The translations under genes and the position numbers were made by a program. 64,000 nt of DNA from Vibrio metoecus (lineage in GTDB: Bacteria > Pseudomonadota > Gammaproteobacteria > Enterobacterales > Vibrionaceae), in NCBI RefSeq assembly GCF_009665255.1, contig NZ_CP035686.1, positions 372,001 through 436,000 on the forward strand, given 5' to 3'. Under the pieces are notes generated by a model. The model was not told where the DNA came from and did not search any database. It saw nothing but the letters and a program-made list of their open reading frames with translations. Shown here one piece after another: positions 17,290-26,530 of this stretch. Numbering within the stretch: the stretch's first letter is position 1; the number at the start of each line of letters is the position of its first letter.

Positions 17290-18270
17290 ATGGATGCTTT
17301 AACAACTTTACCGATCAAAAAACACACAACGCTGCTTAACCGTTTCCCTGAAACGCGTTTTGTCACCCAATTAGCGAAAAATCGCGCCAGTTGGATTGTG
17401 TTTGGACATTACTTAACGCCTGCACAATTTGAAGACATGGATTTCTTCACCGATCGCTTCAATACCATCTTAGATATGTGGAAAGTGGGACGTTATGAAG
17501 TCGCATTGATGGACGGTGAGCTGACGTCTGAGCATGAAACCATTCTTAAAGCGTTAGAGCTCGATTACGCGCGGATTCAGGATGTGCCAGATCTTACCAA
17601 GCCGGGGTTAATAGTGCTGGATATGGACTCGACCGCGATCCAGATCGAATGCATTGATGAAATTGCTAAGCTTGCAGGAGTCGGGGAAGAGGTCGCTGAA
17701 GTCACTGAGCGCGCGATGCAAGGTGAGCTGGATTTTGAGCAGAGTTTACGTTTGCGAGTCAGTAAACTTAAAGATGCTCCGGAGCAGATCCTAAGCCAAG
17801 TACGTGAAACCCTGCCGTTAATGCCTGAGTTACCCGAGCTAGTAGCGACACTGCATGCCTTTGGTTGGAAAGTGGCGATCGCCTCGGGCGGCTTTACCTA
17901 CTTCTCTGATTATCTGAAAGAGCAGTTGTCGCTAGACTATGCACAGTCCAACACCCTAGAAATTGTGAACGGCAAACTGACCGGACAGGTGCTGGGAGAG
18001 ATAGTCTCCGCGCAAACCAAAGCCGATATTTTGCTGACGCTTGCTCAGCAATACGATGTGGAAATTCATAACACGGTCGCCGTTGGCGATGGTGCAAATG
18101 ATTTGGTGATGATGGCTGCGGCGGGATTAGGTGTGGCATACCACGCCAAACCTAAGGTTGAAGCCAAGGCGCAAACGGCGGTGCGTTTTGCAGGATTAGG
18201 TGGCGTGGTGTGTATCCTTTCTGCAGCCTTGATTCGCCAACAAAAACTGAGTTGGCAAGCGAAGCCTTAA
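17290..18270 (+). CDS. serB: Phosphoserine phosphatase
   Basis: Dephosphorylates phosphoserine to serine, the final step of serine synthesis. The 326-residue HAD-superfamily enzyme has the nucleophile motif LDMDSTAIQIE (Asp near residue 111), motif II ASGGFTYF and the metal motif AVGDGANDLVMMAAAGLG; the N-terminal 100 residues form the regulatory-type domain of proteobacterial SerB. ATG 17290 follows AAGGAAA; a GTG two codons earlier (17284) is less likely. The E. coli neighbours (ytjB divergent, radA downstream) are kept, but a PilZ gene is inserted before radA. Confidence 0.95.
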   Translation: MDALTTLPIKKHTTLLNRFPETRFVTQLAKNRASWIVFGHYLTPAQFEDMDFFTDRFNTILDMWKVGRYEVALMDGELTSEHETILKALELDYARIQDVPDLTKPGLIVLDMDSTAIQIECIDEIAKLAGVGEEVAEVTERAMQGELDFEQSLRLRVSKLKDAPEQILSQVRETLPLMPELPELVATLHAFGWKVAIASGGFTYFSDYLKEQLSLDYAQSNTLEIVNGKLTGQVLGEIVSAQTKADILLTLAQQYDVEIHNTVAVGDGANDLVMMAAAGLGVAYHAKPKVEAKAQTAVRFAGLGGVVCILSAALIRQQKLSWQAKP

Positions 18271-18293
18271 GTTTAGAATGCTGAGTGAAACAC

Positions 18294-18326
18294 AAAAAAA
18301 AGCCACGTGAAAACGTGGCTTTTTTT
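18294..18326. terminator. Bidirectional terminator after serB
   Basis: AGCCACGT-GAAA-ACGTGGCT flanked by an A-run and a T-run; serves serB and possibly the convergent PilZ gene. Confidence 0.9.
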
Positions 18327-18376
18327 GTTCAGAGGATAGGTTCGCTCAGTGTATCGGGAAACCTCCCTTTAATACG

Positions 18377-20719
18377 TTAACGAGTCAATTCAAGGCGGAT
18401 TAACACTTCTTCAGTAATATCGACCAGCTCGCCATACCCAACTTGTGCCAGCATCTCTTTTTCTAAACTTTTGGCATGATGTGGGCTGATCGAAGCGAGC
18501 TCAGTTAAATCACTACGCAACAAATTAGTAATCGGCGCAAACACCGGAACCCCACTCACACGCAGTGCGTAAAATTCTCCCATCTCTTGTCCTTGCTGAA
18601 TAAAACGGATCCGATCTCGTGTGTCGGTAAAATCGCTCAACAGACGAGATTCTACCGATTGAATGCGAGTGCCATATTTCACCACGCTGATATACACGTC
18701 ATGGTACTGGGGCACTGCACCTTCAATCCGTTTCATCGGTGTGGCAAGCAGAGTGTTGGTGTGACCTTTGAAAATTGGCTGTAGAGTAATACGATTCTCA
18801 CTGCCTAGTTTCGCCAACAGAGCAAGATGTGGGGGAAGAGGATAGTTTACCCCAATCACTTTAGGTTTAAGGTTACTGCCAACTTTCTCAACGAAGATTG
18901 GGGTACTGACCATTTTGTCCAACAGAATATTATGCAGACTTTCGAGCAGGGCATTGCTGGGCAGGATTTCTTCTTTGGGCAACAACTTATCTTGATTGTG
19001 TTCAATGATGCTATTGAAAAAGGCTATCGTCTTGAGAGTTTGTGATGTCTCTTCAATCATCAGTTGCAGGCGGCGTCCCTCTGGCCCAATGCGTACCACC
19101 TTATAGGGCGCATTCCCTAACGGAAGATTTTTGTCATACAGTTTGAGTTCGAGGTAATCGACCCAAACCTGATCGTTGGCTTTGACGTCCAGTGGGGTAT
19201 CTAAAATCAGGCTCAGACCCCGTTTGGAGAGATCCACCGTGGCCCCAGACACTTTCTGTGCATCTTTATTGATTTGCACCGGCGTTCTAAAACGATAGCG
19301 TGGCTCTTTACGTCGTGAGCGTGCGTCAAAATAGACACCCATCGGGCTACCAACAACTTGTCTTGGATGGCGAAAGTCATTCAATGCGCTGCTTGGCAGG
19401 TTGGGTTTTTCAACCAATAAGTAATCGCAGGCTGCTTCGGTATCACTGATTTCTTGTAGCACCCCACAATGTGTCAGAGCACTGGATTGATTTGCCAACT
19501 CGCGAGAGTGCTGCGCCAACGCTTGCCGTTCTTCTTCTGACAACTCAAAAACAAACAAACGAAAAGCTTTCCAACTGTCACGCTTGGCACCAATGTGCCA
19601 AAACAGTTTACGCTGCTCTTGAGTGGCCTCTGGCATCAGCATAGAGAAAAACAGGGTTTTGTGGTGATGCTCATGTTTAAAGGAGTACAACACATTATTA
19701 CTGCCTCGTACACCCGGAGCCGTAAGATGCGCCATGCGCTCTGGTTTGAATAAAGTGCCGAGGGCTTGTTGATTACGCTCATCGTGCCAGTATTGCCAAA
19801 TGGGGCGGTTATTTTCGGTGAGCAAAGCCAGCTTGAGTTCGTTACCGCTAAAAAACAGCGGTAGGTTACAAGTGTGCTTAAGATACATATGCTCATAGCC
19901 ACGAGTACGTGCGCGGATGATTTTATCTTGGTTATCGTGGCGTGCTTTTTGTGTATTGGTTTGAATGGCTTCCTCAATGACCTTTTCGATCACATCCGTT
20001 TCACTGAGTTTTAGAACGCGGAGAAATTTAATCGCATCACTGTCATAGGATTCATCGACGCCGAGAATTCGGTAATCGATACTTTTATGCAGTCCAACCA
20101 CGTTTGAGGTTTTATTCAGGTCAGAAAAATAGACTTGAATCACCTCGCCCAGCTTGTAGTCAAATGCTGCCGGCACTTTTAATTTGGCTCCAGAAGGAGA
20201 TAAGTCAACACTCAGACCGTGTACTAACTGCTCGTTCTTCAGATGGATTTCGATCTGGCTTGAGATTTTTAAGCGGTTTTCTTGGCGTTTGAGATCGTAG
20301 CCGAGTTTGACCGGCTCAACTTCAAAACTCGTATCTTTCGGCTGATCCGTTTTCGGATCGAGCTTACCTTGTTGCTTCATCACTCGGAAATTGTTGCGGG
20401 TATTATTGACCGCTTCCCAAACCCCTTCGGTATAAGCCCCAAATTTCTTGAGGCATTTTTGATAAGAGTTGAACGCCACATCATCGAGCCAGTGTTGGCG
20501 ACCATCGAAATTGTATTCTCGACACTCTCCTTGAACCTTGCCACGTAAATCAATGCTTTTTGTACAAGGTGCCATTAGGCGGTTCAGTTCCATTTTGACC
20601 AATAATTTGGCCGAAGGCGGCTGCCCTTCGGTCATTTGCGACAAAAGGTAGTCAAGGTCACCGGAACGGTAAACGGGGATAAGCCTTTCAACCAGAGAGA
20701 GAATTTCGGTCTGCTGCAT
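18377..20719 (-). CDS. Double-PilZ c-di-GMP receptor protein (PlzC-like)
   Basis: A 780-residue cytoplasmic protein with two PilZ modules. The first (about residues 143-245) has RQENR and DLSPSGA; the second (about 465-570) has RRKEPRYR and DLSKRGL. Both keep the R-x3-R and D/N-x-S-x2-G signatures that bind c-di-GMP. The remaining segments have no catalytic motif I recognise. V. cholerae encodes several PilZ proteins (PlzA-E), and from memory PlzC (VC2344) sits at this position between serB and radA. The output may be motility or biofilm control through an unknown partner. It starts at ATG 20719, divergent from radA with about 130 bases between. Confidence 0.85.
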   Translation of the reverse strand: MQQTEILSLVERLIPVYRSGDLDYLLSQMTEGQPPSAKLLVKMELNRLMAPCTKSIDLRGKVQGECREYNFDGRQHWLDDVAFNSYQKCLKKFGAYTEGVWEAVNNTRNNFRVMKQQGKLDPKTDQPKDTSFEVEPVKLGYDLKRQENRLKISSQIEIHLKNEQLVHGLSVDLSPSGAKLKVPAAFDYKLGEVIQVYFSDLNKTSNVVGLHKSIDYRILGVDESYDSDAIKFLRVLKLSETDVIEKVIEEAIQTNTQKARHDNQDKIIRARTRGYEHMYLKHTCNLPLFFSGNELKLALLTENNRPIWQYWHDERNQQALGTLFKPERMAHLTAPGVRGSNNVLYSFKHEHHHKTLFFSMLMPEATQEQRKLFWHIGAKRDSWKAFRLFVFELSEEERQALAQHSRELANQSSALTHCGVLQEISDTEAACDYLLVEKPNLPSSALNDFRHPRQVVGSPMGVYFDARSRRKEPRYRFRTPVQINKDAQKVSGATVDLSKRGLSLILDTPLDVKANDQVWVDYLELKLYDKNLPLGNAPYKVVRIGPEGRRLQLMIEETSQTLKTIAFFNSIIEHNQDKLLPKEEILPSNALLESLHNILLDKMVSTPIFVEKVGSNLKPKVIGVNYPLPPHLALLAKLGSENRITLQPIFKGHTNTLLATPMKRIEGAVPQYHDVYISVVKYGTRIQSVESRLLSDFTDTRDRIRFIQQGQEMGEFYALRVSGVPVFAPITNLLRSDLTELASISPHHAKSLEKEMLAQVGYGELVDITEEVLIRLELTR

Positions 20720-20852
20720 ACTTTTCTGTTAAAGTGTCTTCCATTCTGATGCATCGGCATCAACATACTAATCTTTAGCGATATGTTGCAGCCGTTCCAC
20801 TTTTTCTTAAAGTATTACGCCTGATAAGTGAGAGCAAGTTCGAGGATTGATT

Positions 20853-22226
20853 GTGAAAGCTAAGCGCGCCTATGTATGTAATGAATGTGGAGCGGATTTT
20901 CCGCGTTGGCAAGGACAGTGTAATGCTTGTGGTTCGTGGAATTCGATTTCAGAAGTTCGTTTAGCGGCTTCACCGCAGGTGGCGCGCAATGAACGGTTGG
21001 TCGGTTATGCGGGAGCCCTTGAAGCGAAAGTACAAACTTTGGCTGATATTGATTTACAAGAAGTGCCTCGATTCACCAGTGGCTTTAAAGAACTAGATCG
21101 CGTTCTCGGTGGTGGTATTGTGCCGGGTGCGGCGATTTTGATTGGTGGTAATCCGGGCGCGGGTAAATCCACCTTGCTACTGCAAACCATGTGTTTACTT
21201 TCCGGACAGATGCCGACTTTGTACGTCACAGGGGAAGAGTCATTGCAACAGGTCGCGATGCGAGCTTCGCGCCTTGGTTTGCCGAAAGAGCATCTAAAAA
21301 TGCTCTCAGAAACCAATGTGGATCGGATTTGCCAAATCGCTGAGCAAGAGAAACCGCGCATCATGGTCATCGATTCGATTCAAGTGATGCATGTGGCGGA
21401 TGTGCAATCGTCCCCTGGGAGTGTCGCGCAAGTGCGTGAATCGGCCACGGCGCTCACGCGTTATGCCAAACAAAATAATGTGGCGGTGTTTATTGTGGGT
21501 CATGTGACCAAAGACGGCACTTTGGCAGGACCGAAAGTGCTGGAGCATATTATTGACTGTTCGATTTTGCTTGATGGTGATACGGATAGCCGCTTCCGTA
21601 CACTGCGTAGCCATAAAAACCGGTTTGGTGCGGTCAATGAACTCGGCGTGTTTGCGATGACAGGGCAAGGGATGCGTGAAGTGAGCAACCCATCGGCGAT
21701 TTTCCTTTCTCGTGGAGAAGAAGCCACTTCTGGTAGCTCAGTGATGGTGGTGTGGGAAGGAACGCGCCCACTGTTGGTGGAAATCCAAGCCTTAGTCGAT
21801 TACTCACAACTCGCTAACCCACGACGTGTCGCTGTTGGCTTAGAACAAAACCGCCTCTCTTTATTATTGGCGGTGCTGCATAAACACGGCGGCTTGCAAA
21901 TGGCTGATCAGGATGTGTTTGTTAACGTAGTAGGCGGTGTGAAAGTGACGGAGACCAGTGCAGATTTAGCTTTGCTGATGGCACTACTTTCCAGCTTTCG
22001 CGATCGCCCTCTGCCCAAAGATGTCGTGGTTTTTGGCGAGGTCGGATTGGCGGGTGAAATTCGTCCCGTACCGAGTGGTCAAGAACGCCTTAATGAAGCG
22101 TTTAAACATGGATTTAAGAAAGCGATTGTGCCGATTGCCAACATGCCGAAAGGTGGCATCTCCGGAATGCAAATACATGGCGTGAAGAAATTGTCGGATG
22201 CGATTGCGGCTTTTGATGAGCTGTAA
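20853..22226 (+). CDS. radA: DNA repair protein RadA
   Basis: RecA-related branch-migration ATPase of recombinational repair. The 457-residue protein has the N-terminal zinc finger CNECG..CNACG, Walker A GGNPGAGKST, the RadA-specific KNRFG motif (SHKNRFGAVNE) and a C-terminal Lon-protease-like domain ending with GMQIHGVKKLSDAI. I chose GTG 20853, seven bases after GAGG; the frame extends to a TTG at 20847. In E. coli serB and radA are adjacent. Confidence 0.95.
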   Translation: MKAKRAYVCNECGADFPRWQGQCNACGSWNSISEVRLAASPQVARNERLVGYAGALEAKVQTLADIDLQEVPRFTSGFKELDRVLGGGIVPGAAILIGGNPGAGKSTLLLQTMCLLSGQMPTLYVTGEESLQQVAMRASRLGLPKEHLKMLSETNVDRICQIAEQEKPRIMVIDSIQVMHVADVQSSPGSVAQVRESATALTRYAKQNNVAVFIVGHVTKDGTLAGPKVLEHIIDCSILLDGDTDSRFRTLRSHKNRFGAVNELGVFAMTGQGMREVSNPSAIFLSRGEEATSGSSVMVVWEGTRPLLVEIQALVDYSQLANPRRVAVGLEQNRLSLLLAVLHKHGGLQMADQDVFVNVVGGVKVTETSADLALLMALLSSFRDRPLPKDVVVFGEVGLAGEIRPVPSGQERLNEAFKHGFKKAIVPIANMPKGGISGMQIHGVKKLSDAIAAFDEL

Positions 22227-22344
22227 CTCGCTGAGAATATTCAAAGCTAAGGACAAGAAAAGACGAAGCGTAAAAATATCATGGTTGCGCCTCGCGAGCG
22301 GTTAGAGGATCGCCTATAGTTTCTCAGCGATAGGCACGGGTGCA

Positions 22345-22404
22345 TGTCCCTTGCTACTTGAAAGCGCGGTTGTATTGGCTGCAACGCTAAGTAGTTTGGG
22401 TATA
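22345..22404. repeat. Internally deleted ERIC-like element (about 60 bp)
   Basis: CCCTTGCTACTTGAAAGCG at the left and AAGTAGTTTGGGTATA at the right match the two ends of the full 127-bp ERIC copies elsewhere in the window, while the central CACCCCA...TGGGGA core is missing. It lies about 50 bp before the predicted fusA2 promoter. Confidence 0.6.
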
Positions 22405-22453
22405 TTTTTTTTCAGCAAATGCATGCAGGGGTATCAGTCTTGACAGATTGTGA

Positions 22454-22459
22454 TATACT
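22454..22459 (+). promoter_or_regulatory. Predicted extended -10 promoter of the second EF-G gene
   Basis: TGATATACT provides an extended -10 (TG-N-TATACT, hexamer at 22454-22459), followed by the GC-rich discriminator CTGCGCGC that is typical of growth-rate-controlled translation genes. The start would be about 30 bases before the ATG. The TTGACA at 22439-22444 is too close to be its -35. Confidence 0.45.
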
Positions 22460-22496
22460 CTGCGCGCACTTTATACCTTATTAACAGAGTAAGACA

Positions 22497-24584
22497 ATGG
22501 CAGATTTATCATTATACAGAAACATTGGTATCTTCGCGCACGTTGACGCGGGTAAAACCACTACCACTGAGCGTATCCTGAAGCTGACTGGTAAAATCCA
22601 CCGTCTGGGCGAAGTACATGACGGCGCTTCAACGATGGACTTCATGGAACAAGAAGCTGAGCGTGGTATCACTATCCAGTCTGCTGCGACTACCTGTTTC
22701 TGGAAAGGTCACCGTTTTAACGTAATCGACACCCCGGGACACGTTGACTTCACAGTTGAAGTTTACCGTTCTCTGAAAGTTCTTGACGGTGGTATCGGTG
22801 TATTCTGTGGTTCTGGCGGTGTTGAACCTCAGTCAGAAACAAACTGGCGTTACGCGAACGATTCAGAAGTATCTCGTCTGATCTTCGTAAACAAACTAGA
22901 CCGTATGGGTGCTGATTTCTTCCGCGTAGTTGCGCAAGTGAAGAAAGTTCTTGGCGCAAACCCACTGGTTATGACTCTACCTATCGGCCGCGAAGATGAA
23001 TTCGTTGGTGTGGTTGATGTTCTAACTCGTCAAGCGTTCGTATGGGATGACTCAGGTCTTCCAGAAAACTTCGAGATCAAAGAAGTTCCAGCAGACATGG
23101 TTGATCAGGTAGAAGAATACCGTGAAATGATGATCGAAACTGCTGTTGAGCAAGATGACGAGCTGATGATGGCTTACATGGAAGGCGAAGAGCCAACTGT
23201 TGAGCAAATCAAAGCATGTATCCGTAAAGGTACACGTGATCTCGCATTCTTCCCAACTTTCTGTGGTTCTGCGTTTAAAAACAAAGGTATGCAGCTAGTT
23301 CTGGATGCAGTTGTTGACTACCTGCCTTCTCCAACAGAAGTTGAGCCACAACCACTGACTGATCCAGCAACGGGTGAGCCAACTGGCGAAGTAGCAACAG
23401 TATCTGTTGATGCACCTCTAAAAGCGCTTGCGTTCAAGATCATGGATGACCGTTTCGGTGCCCTGACCTTCGTTCGTATCTACTCAGGCAAAATTAAGAA
23501 GGGTGATACCATTCTTAACAGCGCAACTGGTAAAACTGAGCGTGTTGGCCGTATGGTTGAGATGCATGCAAACGACCGTAACGAGCTAGAATCTGCACAA
23601 GCAGGTGACATCATCGCGATCGTTGGTATGAAGAACGTTCAAACTGGTCACACTCTATGTGATCCTAAGCACGAATGTACTCTTGAGCCGATGATTTTCC
23701 CAACACCAGTTATCTCTATCGCTGTTAAGCCTAAAGATAAGAACGGTTCTGAGAAAATGGGTATCGCGATCGGTAAAATGGTTGCAGAAGATCCATCATT
23801 CCAAGTTGAGACTGACGAAGATTCAGGCGAAACCATCCTGAAAGGTATGGGCGAACTTCACCTAGACATCAAAGTAGACATCCTTAAGCGTACTTACGGC
23901 GTTGAGCTGGAAGTGGGTGCTCCTCAAGTTGCTTACCGTGAAACTATCACTAAAGCAGTTGAAGACAGCTACACGCATAAGAAACAGTCTGGTGGTTCAG
24001 GCCAGTTCGGTAAGATCGATTACCGTATCAAGCCAGGAGAGCAAAACTCTGGTTTCACCTTCAAGTCAACAGTTGTTGGTGGTAACGTTCCTAAGGAATT
24101 CTGGCCAGCAGTTGAGAAAGGCTTCAAGTCTATGATGGACACCGGTACTCTTGCTGGCTTCCCTGTACTTGACGTTGAAGTTGAACTGTTCGACGGTGGC
24201 TTCCACGCAGTGGACTCATCTGCAATCGCATTTGAAATCGCAGCGAAAGGCGCATTCCGTCAGTCAATTCCAAAAGCGGCTCCTCAGCTTCTTGAACCAA
24301 TCATGAAAGTGGACGTGTTCACTCCTGAAGATCACGTTGGTGACGTTATCGGTGACTTGAACCGTCGTCGTGGTATGATCAAAGACCAAGAAATGGGTCT
24401 GACAGGCGTACGCGTTAAAGCTGACGTTCCACTATCTGAGATGTTCGGTTACATCGGTACTCTACGTACAATGACTTCTGGTCGTGGTCAGTTCTCTATG
24501 GAGTTCTCACACTACTCACCATGTCCAAACAACGTAGCTGAGCAAGTAATTGCTGAAGTTAAAGAGCGTAACGCGAAGAAGTAA
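22497..24584 (+). CDS. fusA2: Elongation factor G, second copy (outside the str operon)
   Basis: A 695-residue translational GTPase with G1 AHVDAGKTTTTERI, G3 DTPGHVDF, G4 NKLDRMG and all EF-G domains to the C-terminus, so it looks intact and active. It stands alone between radA and an acyl-CoA synthetase, with no rpsL, rpsG or tufA nearby, which indicates the second EF-G paralogue of vibrios; the usual copy would lie elsewhere. Codon choice is strongly optimised (mostly GGT, CGT, AAC and CTG), unlike its neighbours, pointing to high expression. Whether it works in translocation, ribosome recycling or stress is not known from sequence. Confidence 0.93.
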   Translation: MADLSLYRNIGIFAHVDAGKTTTTERILKLTGKIHRLGEVHDGASTMDFMEQEAERGITIQSAATTCFWKGHRFNVIDTPGHVDFTVEVYRSLKVLDGGIGVFCGSGGVEPQSETNWRYANDSEVSRLIFVNKLDRMGADFFRVVAQVKKVLGANPLVMTLPIGREDEFVGVVDVLTRQAFVWDDSGLPENFEIKEVPADMVDQVEEYREMMIETAVEQDDELMMAYMEGEEPTVEQIKACIRKGTRDLAFFPTFCGSAFKNKGMQLVLDAVVDYLPSPTEVEPQPLTDPATGEPTGEVATVSVDAPLKALAFKIMDDRFGALTFVRIYSGKIKKGDTILNSATGKTERVGRMVEMHANDRNELESAQAGDIIAIVGMKNVQTGHTLCDPKHECTLEPMIFPTPVISIAVKPKDKNGSEKMGIAIGKMVAEDPSFQVETDEDSGETILKGMGELHLDIKVDILKRTYGVELEVGAPQVAYRETITKAVEDSYTHKKQSGGSGQFGKIDYRIKPGEQNSGFTFKSTVVGGNVPKEFWPAVEKGFKSMMDTGTLAGFPVLDVEVELFDGGFHAVDSSAIAFEIAAKGAFRQSIPKAAPQLLEPIMKVDVFTPEDHVGDVIGDLNRRRGMIKDQEMGLTGVRVKADVPLSEMFGYIGTLRTMTSGRGQFSMEFSHYSPCPNNVAEQVIAEVKERNAKK

Positions 24585-24602
24585 TTCTTTGTTTTAAAGC
24601 TT

Positions 24603-24640
24603 AAAAAAGCCCCGTAAGTGAAAGCTTACGGGGCTTTTGT
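24603..24640 (+). terminator. fusA2 terminator
   Basis: AAAAAGCCCCGTAAG and CTTACGGGGCTTTT form a strong GC-rich stem with a short loop and T-run. Confidence 0.93.
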
Positions 24641-24701
24641 TTTAGTCTGTAGAGTTGTTTGGGGGTATACACTTTGGATAATCAACGGATCCGACTTCTT
24701 A

Positions 24702-26387
24702 TTATTCTTCCCACACCACCAATTGCCCTTTAGGCCAATCTTGGCCGACATCATGATATTTTTTCTCTAATACATGGCGTTTGATTTTTAGCGTCGGCGT
24801 TAAAATGCCGTTATCAATACTCCACGGATCCTTAATCATCAAAACCCCTTTGATTTGTTCGTGAGATTCCAATTCCCTGTTCATTCGAGCAATGACTTTC
24901 TGAACGGTGCGCTCATAACGTGCGCGATCAAAATCTGGGAACTGGTGAGGGATGACTAACAAGATTGGTGCAGGTAAACCTGAACCAATCAAACACATCA
25001 TTTCCACTCGGCTGTACTCGAACAGTTTTTTCTCGATAGGCACAGGGGCAACAAATTTGCCTTTCGCTGTTTTGAAAGTGTCTTTTTTACGACCTTGAAT
25101 AGTCAGATAGCCTTCACTATCAATAAATCCGATATCGCCTGTATGTAGCCAGCCGTCATCGTTAAAGCTCTCGGCGGTTGCGGTGTCATTTTTATAGTAG
25201 CCAGCAAATAAGCCTTTGCTGCGTACTAAAATTTCTTCATCTTCCGCAATTTTGAGTTCAATGCCGGGCCCTGCATTACCCACGGTACCAATCTTATCGG
25301 CTCGGAAAGGGTAGTTGAGGGTGCTGTAAGCAAATGATTCGGTCATGCCCCATGCTTCGGTAATATTGAGCCCGACGCTGTGATACCACTCTAACAATGC
25401 CGGAGAGACAGGGGCGGAACCACAACCAAGAACCCGAGCTTGATCTAACCCTAAGCCATCGGCCAACTTACGTTTGATGAGTGAGTTGATGAATGGGATT
25501 TTGAGTAGAATATTGAGTTTCTTCTGTGGCAGTTTATCTTGAATGCGCTGTTGGAACAGCGTCCATAACCGTGGCACGGAAATGAATAAGGTTGGACGGT
25601 GCATTTTGACATCTTCGATAAAGGTATCGAGTGATTCTGGAAAGGCAGTTGGTACACCGCCTATAATCGAAGAGCCAAAAATATAGACTCGCTCGGTAAT
25701 ATGGGCGAGTGGTAAATAAGAAAAGAGTCGATCGCCTTCTTCAATCCCAATATGGTTAATCAGTTGCTGGGCGGACCAAGTAAATGCCCCATAGGTCAGC
25801 ATTGCGCCTTTCGGAAGCCCCGATGTGCCAGAGGTGTAAACTAAAGACATCACTTTTTCATCGAAATGATTGGGTCGTTCGGTGCTGGGTTGATGCTGTT
25901 TGAGTAGCGTTCGGTACTCATATTGACATTGAGCGGCAGAGGGGTAGGGCAACGCTATGCTGAGCAGATTTGGTCTGCTAGCTAATACTTGCGTGGTGGC
26001 TTTGTTATCGTCAAGTTTGCCTACGATGAGGATTTTGCTTTCACTGTGCTCAAGGCAGTAATCGATGGTTTCGCTACCTGCGGTGGGGAAAATCGGTACG
26101 CTGATGTAGTCTCCGAGCATCAGTGCTAAATCGCAGATAAACCATTCAGCACAATTTTTGGAAATCAGCGCAATTCGATCTCCCGGCACAGCCCCTAGTG
26201 CACGTAACGCGGAGACAAGACGCAATGCCTGATCGGCTACCTCGGCATAGGTAAATTCAACGAATTTACGATTAATGATTTGTTTTAAATAGACCTCATT
26301 GGGGCGCTCTTGAGCCCAACGGAGTAACATTTCATTGGGAGGTGGGAGAGCACAAGGAGGGTGATTGAACTGATTCGGCTGGATCAT
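24702..26387 (-). CDS. AMP-dependent long-chain acyl-CoA synthetase-like protein
   Basis: A 561-residue ANL-superfamily enzyme: P-loop MSLVYTSGTSGLPKGAMLTY, adenine motif ITEAWGMTESFA, DGWLHTGDIGFID and the hinge GRKKDTFKTAKGKFVAPVP. The last resembles the FAA1/ACSL class (K-T-A/S-x-G) that activates long-chain fatty acids with ATP and CoA. The start at ATG 26387 follows GGAG by eight bases. It is followed by fusA2 in convergent orientation. It is not the classical FadD by motif details, and its natural substrate is open. Confidence 0.85.
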   Translation of the reverse strand: MIQPNQFNHPPCALPPPNEMLLRWAQERPNEVYLKQIINRKFVEFTYAEVADQALRLVSALRALGAVPGDRIALISKNCAEWFICDLALMLGDYISVPIFPTAGSETIDYCLEHSESKILIVGKLDDNKATTQVLASRPNLLSIALPYPSAAQCQYEYRTLLKQHQPSTERPNHFDEKVMSLVYTSGTSGLPKGAMLTYGAFTWSAQQLINHIGIEEGDRLFSYLPLAHITERVYIFGSSIIGGVPTAFPESLDTFIEDVKMHRPTLFISVPRLWTLFQQRIQDKLPQKKLNILLKIPFINSLIKRKLADGLGLDQARVLGCGSAPVSPALLEWYHSVGLNITEAWGMTESFAYSTLNYPFRADKIGTVGNAGPGIELKIAEDEEILVRSKGLFAGYYKNDTATAESFNDDGWLHTGDIGFIDSEGYLTIQGRKKDTFKTAKGKFVAPVPIEKKLFEYSRVEMMCLIGSGLPAPILLVIPHQFPDFDRARYERTVQKVIARMNRELESHEQIKGVLMIKDPWSIDNGILTPTLKIKRHVLEKKYHDVGQDWPKGQLVVWEE

Positions 26388-26530
26388 TCTCAAACTCCGG
26401 ATTATGTTGTTTTTATGTTAATTTGTTGTAAACCATAGCATGAGCAGTTCAGCGCATCGAACCTTTTTGCGGTAGAGAATTGTAAATCTTGTAAATCTGT
26501 CGCCGAGATCAAAAGAGAAGTTTCGTTCTA

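Noticed and set aside
22439..22444. TTGACA as -35 of the fusA2 promoter
   Set aside because: Only nine bases separate it from TATACT, and no good -10 lies 16-18 bases downstream; an extended -10 explains the site better.
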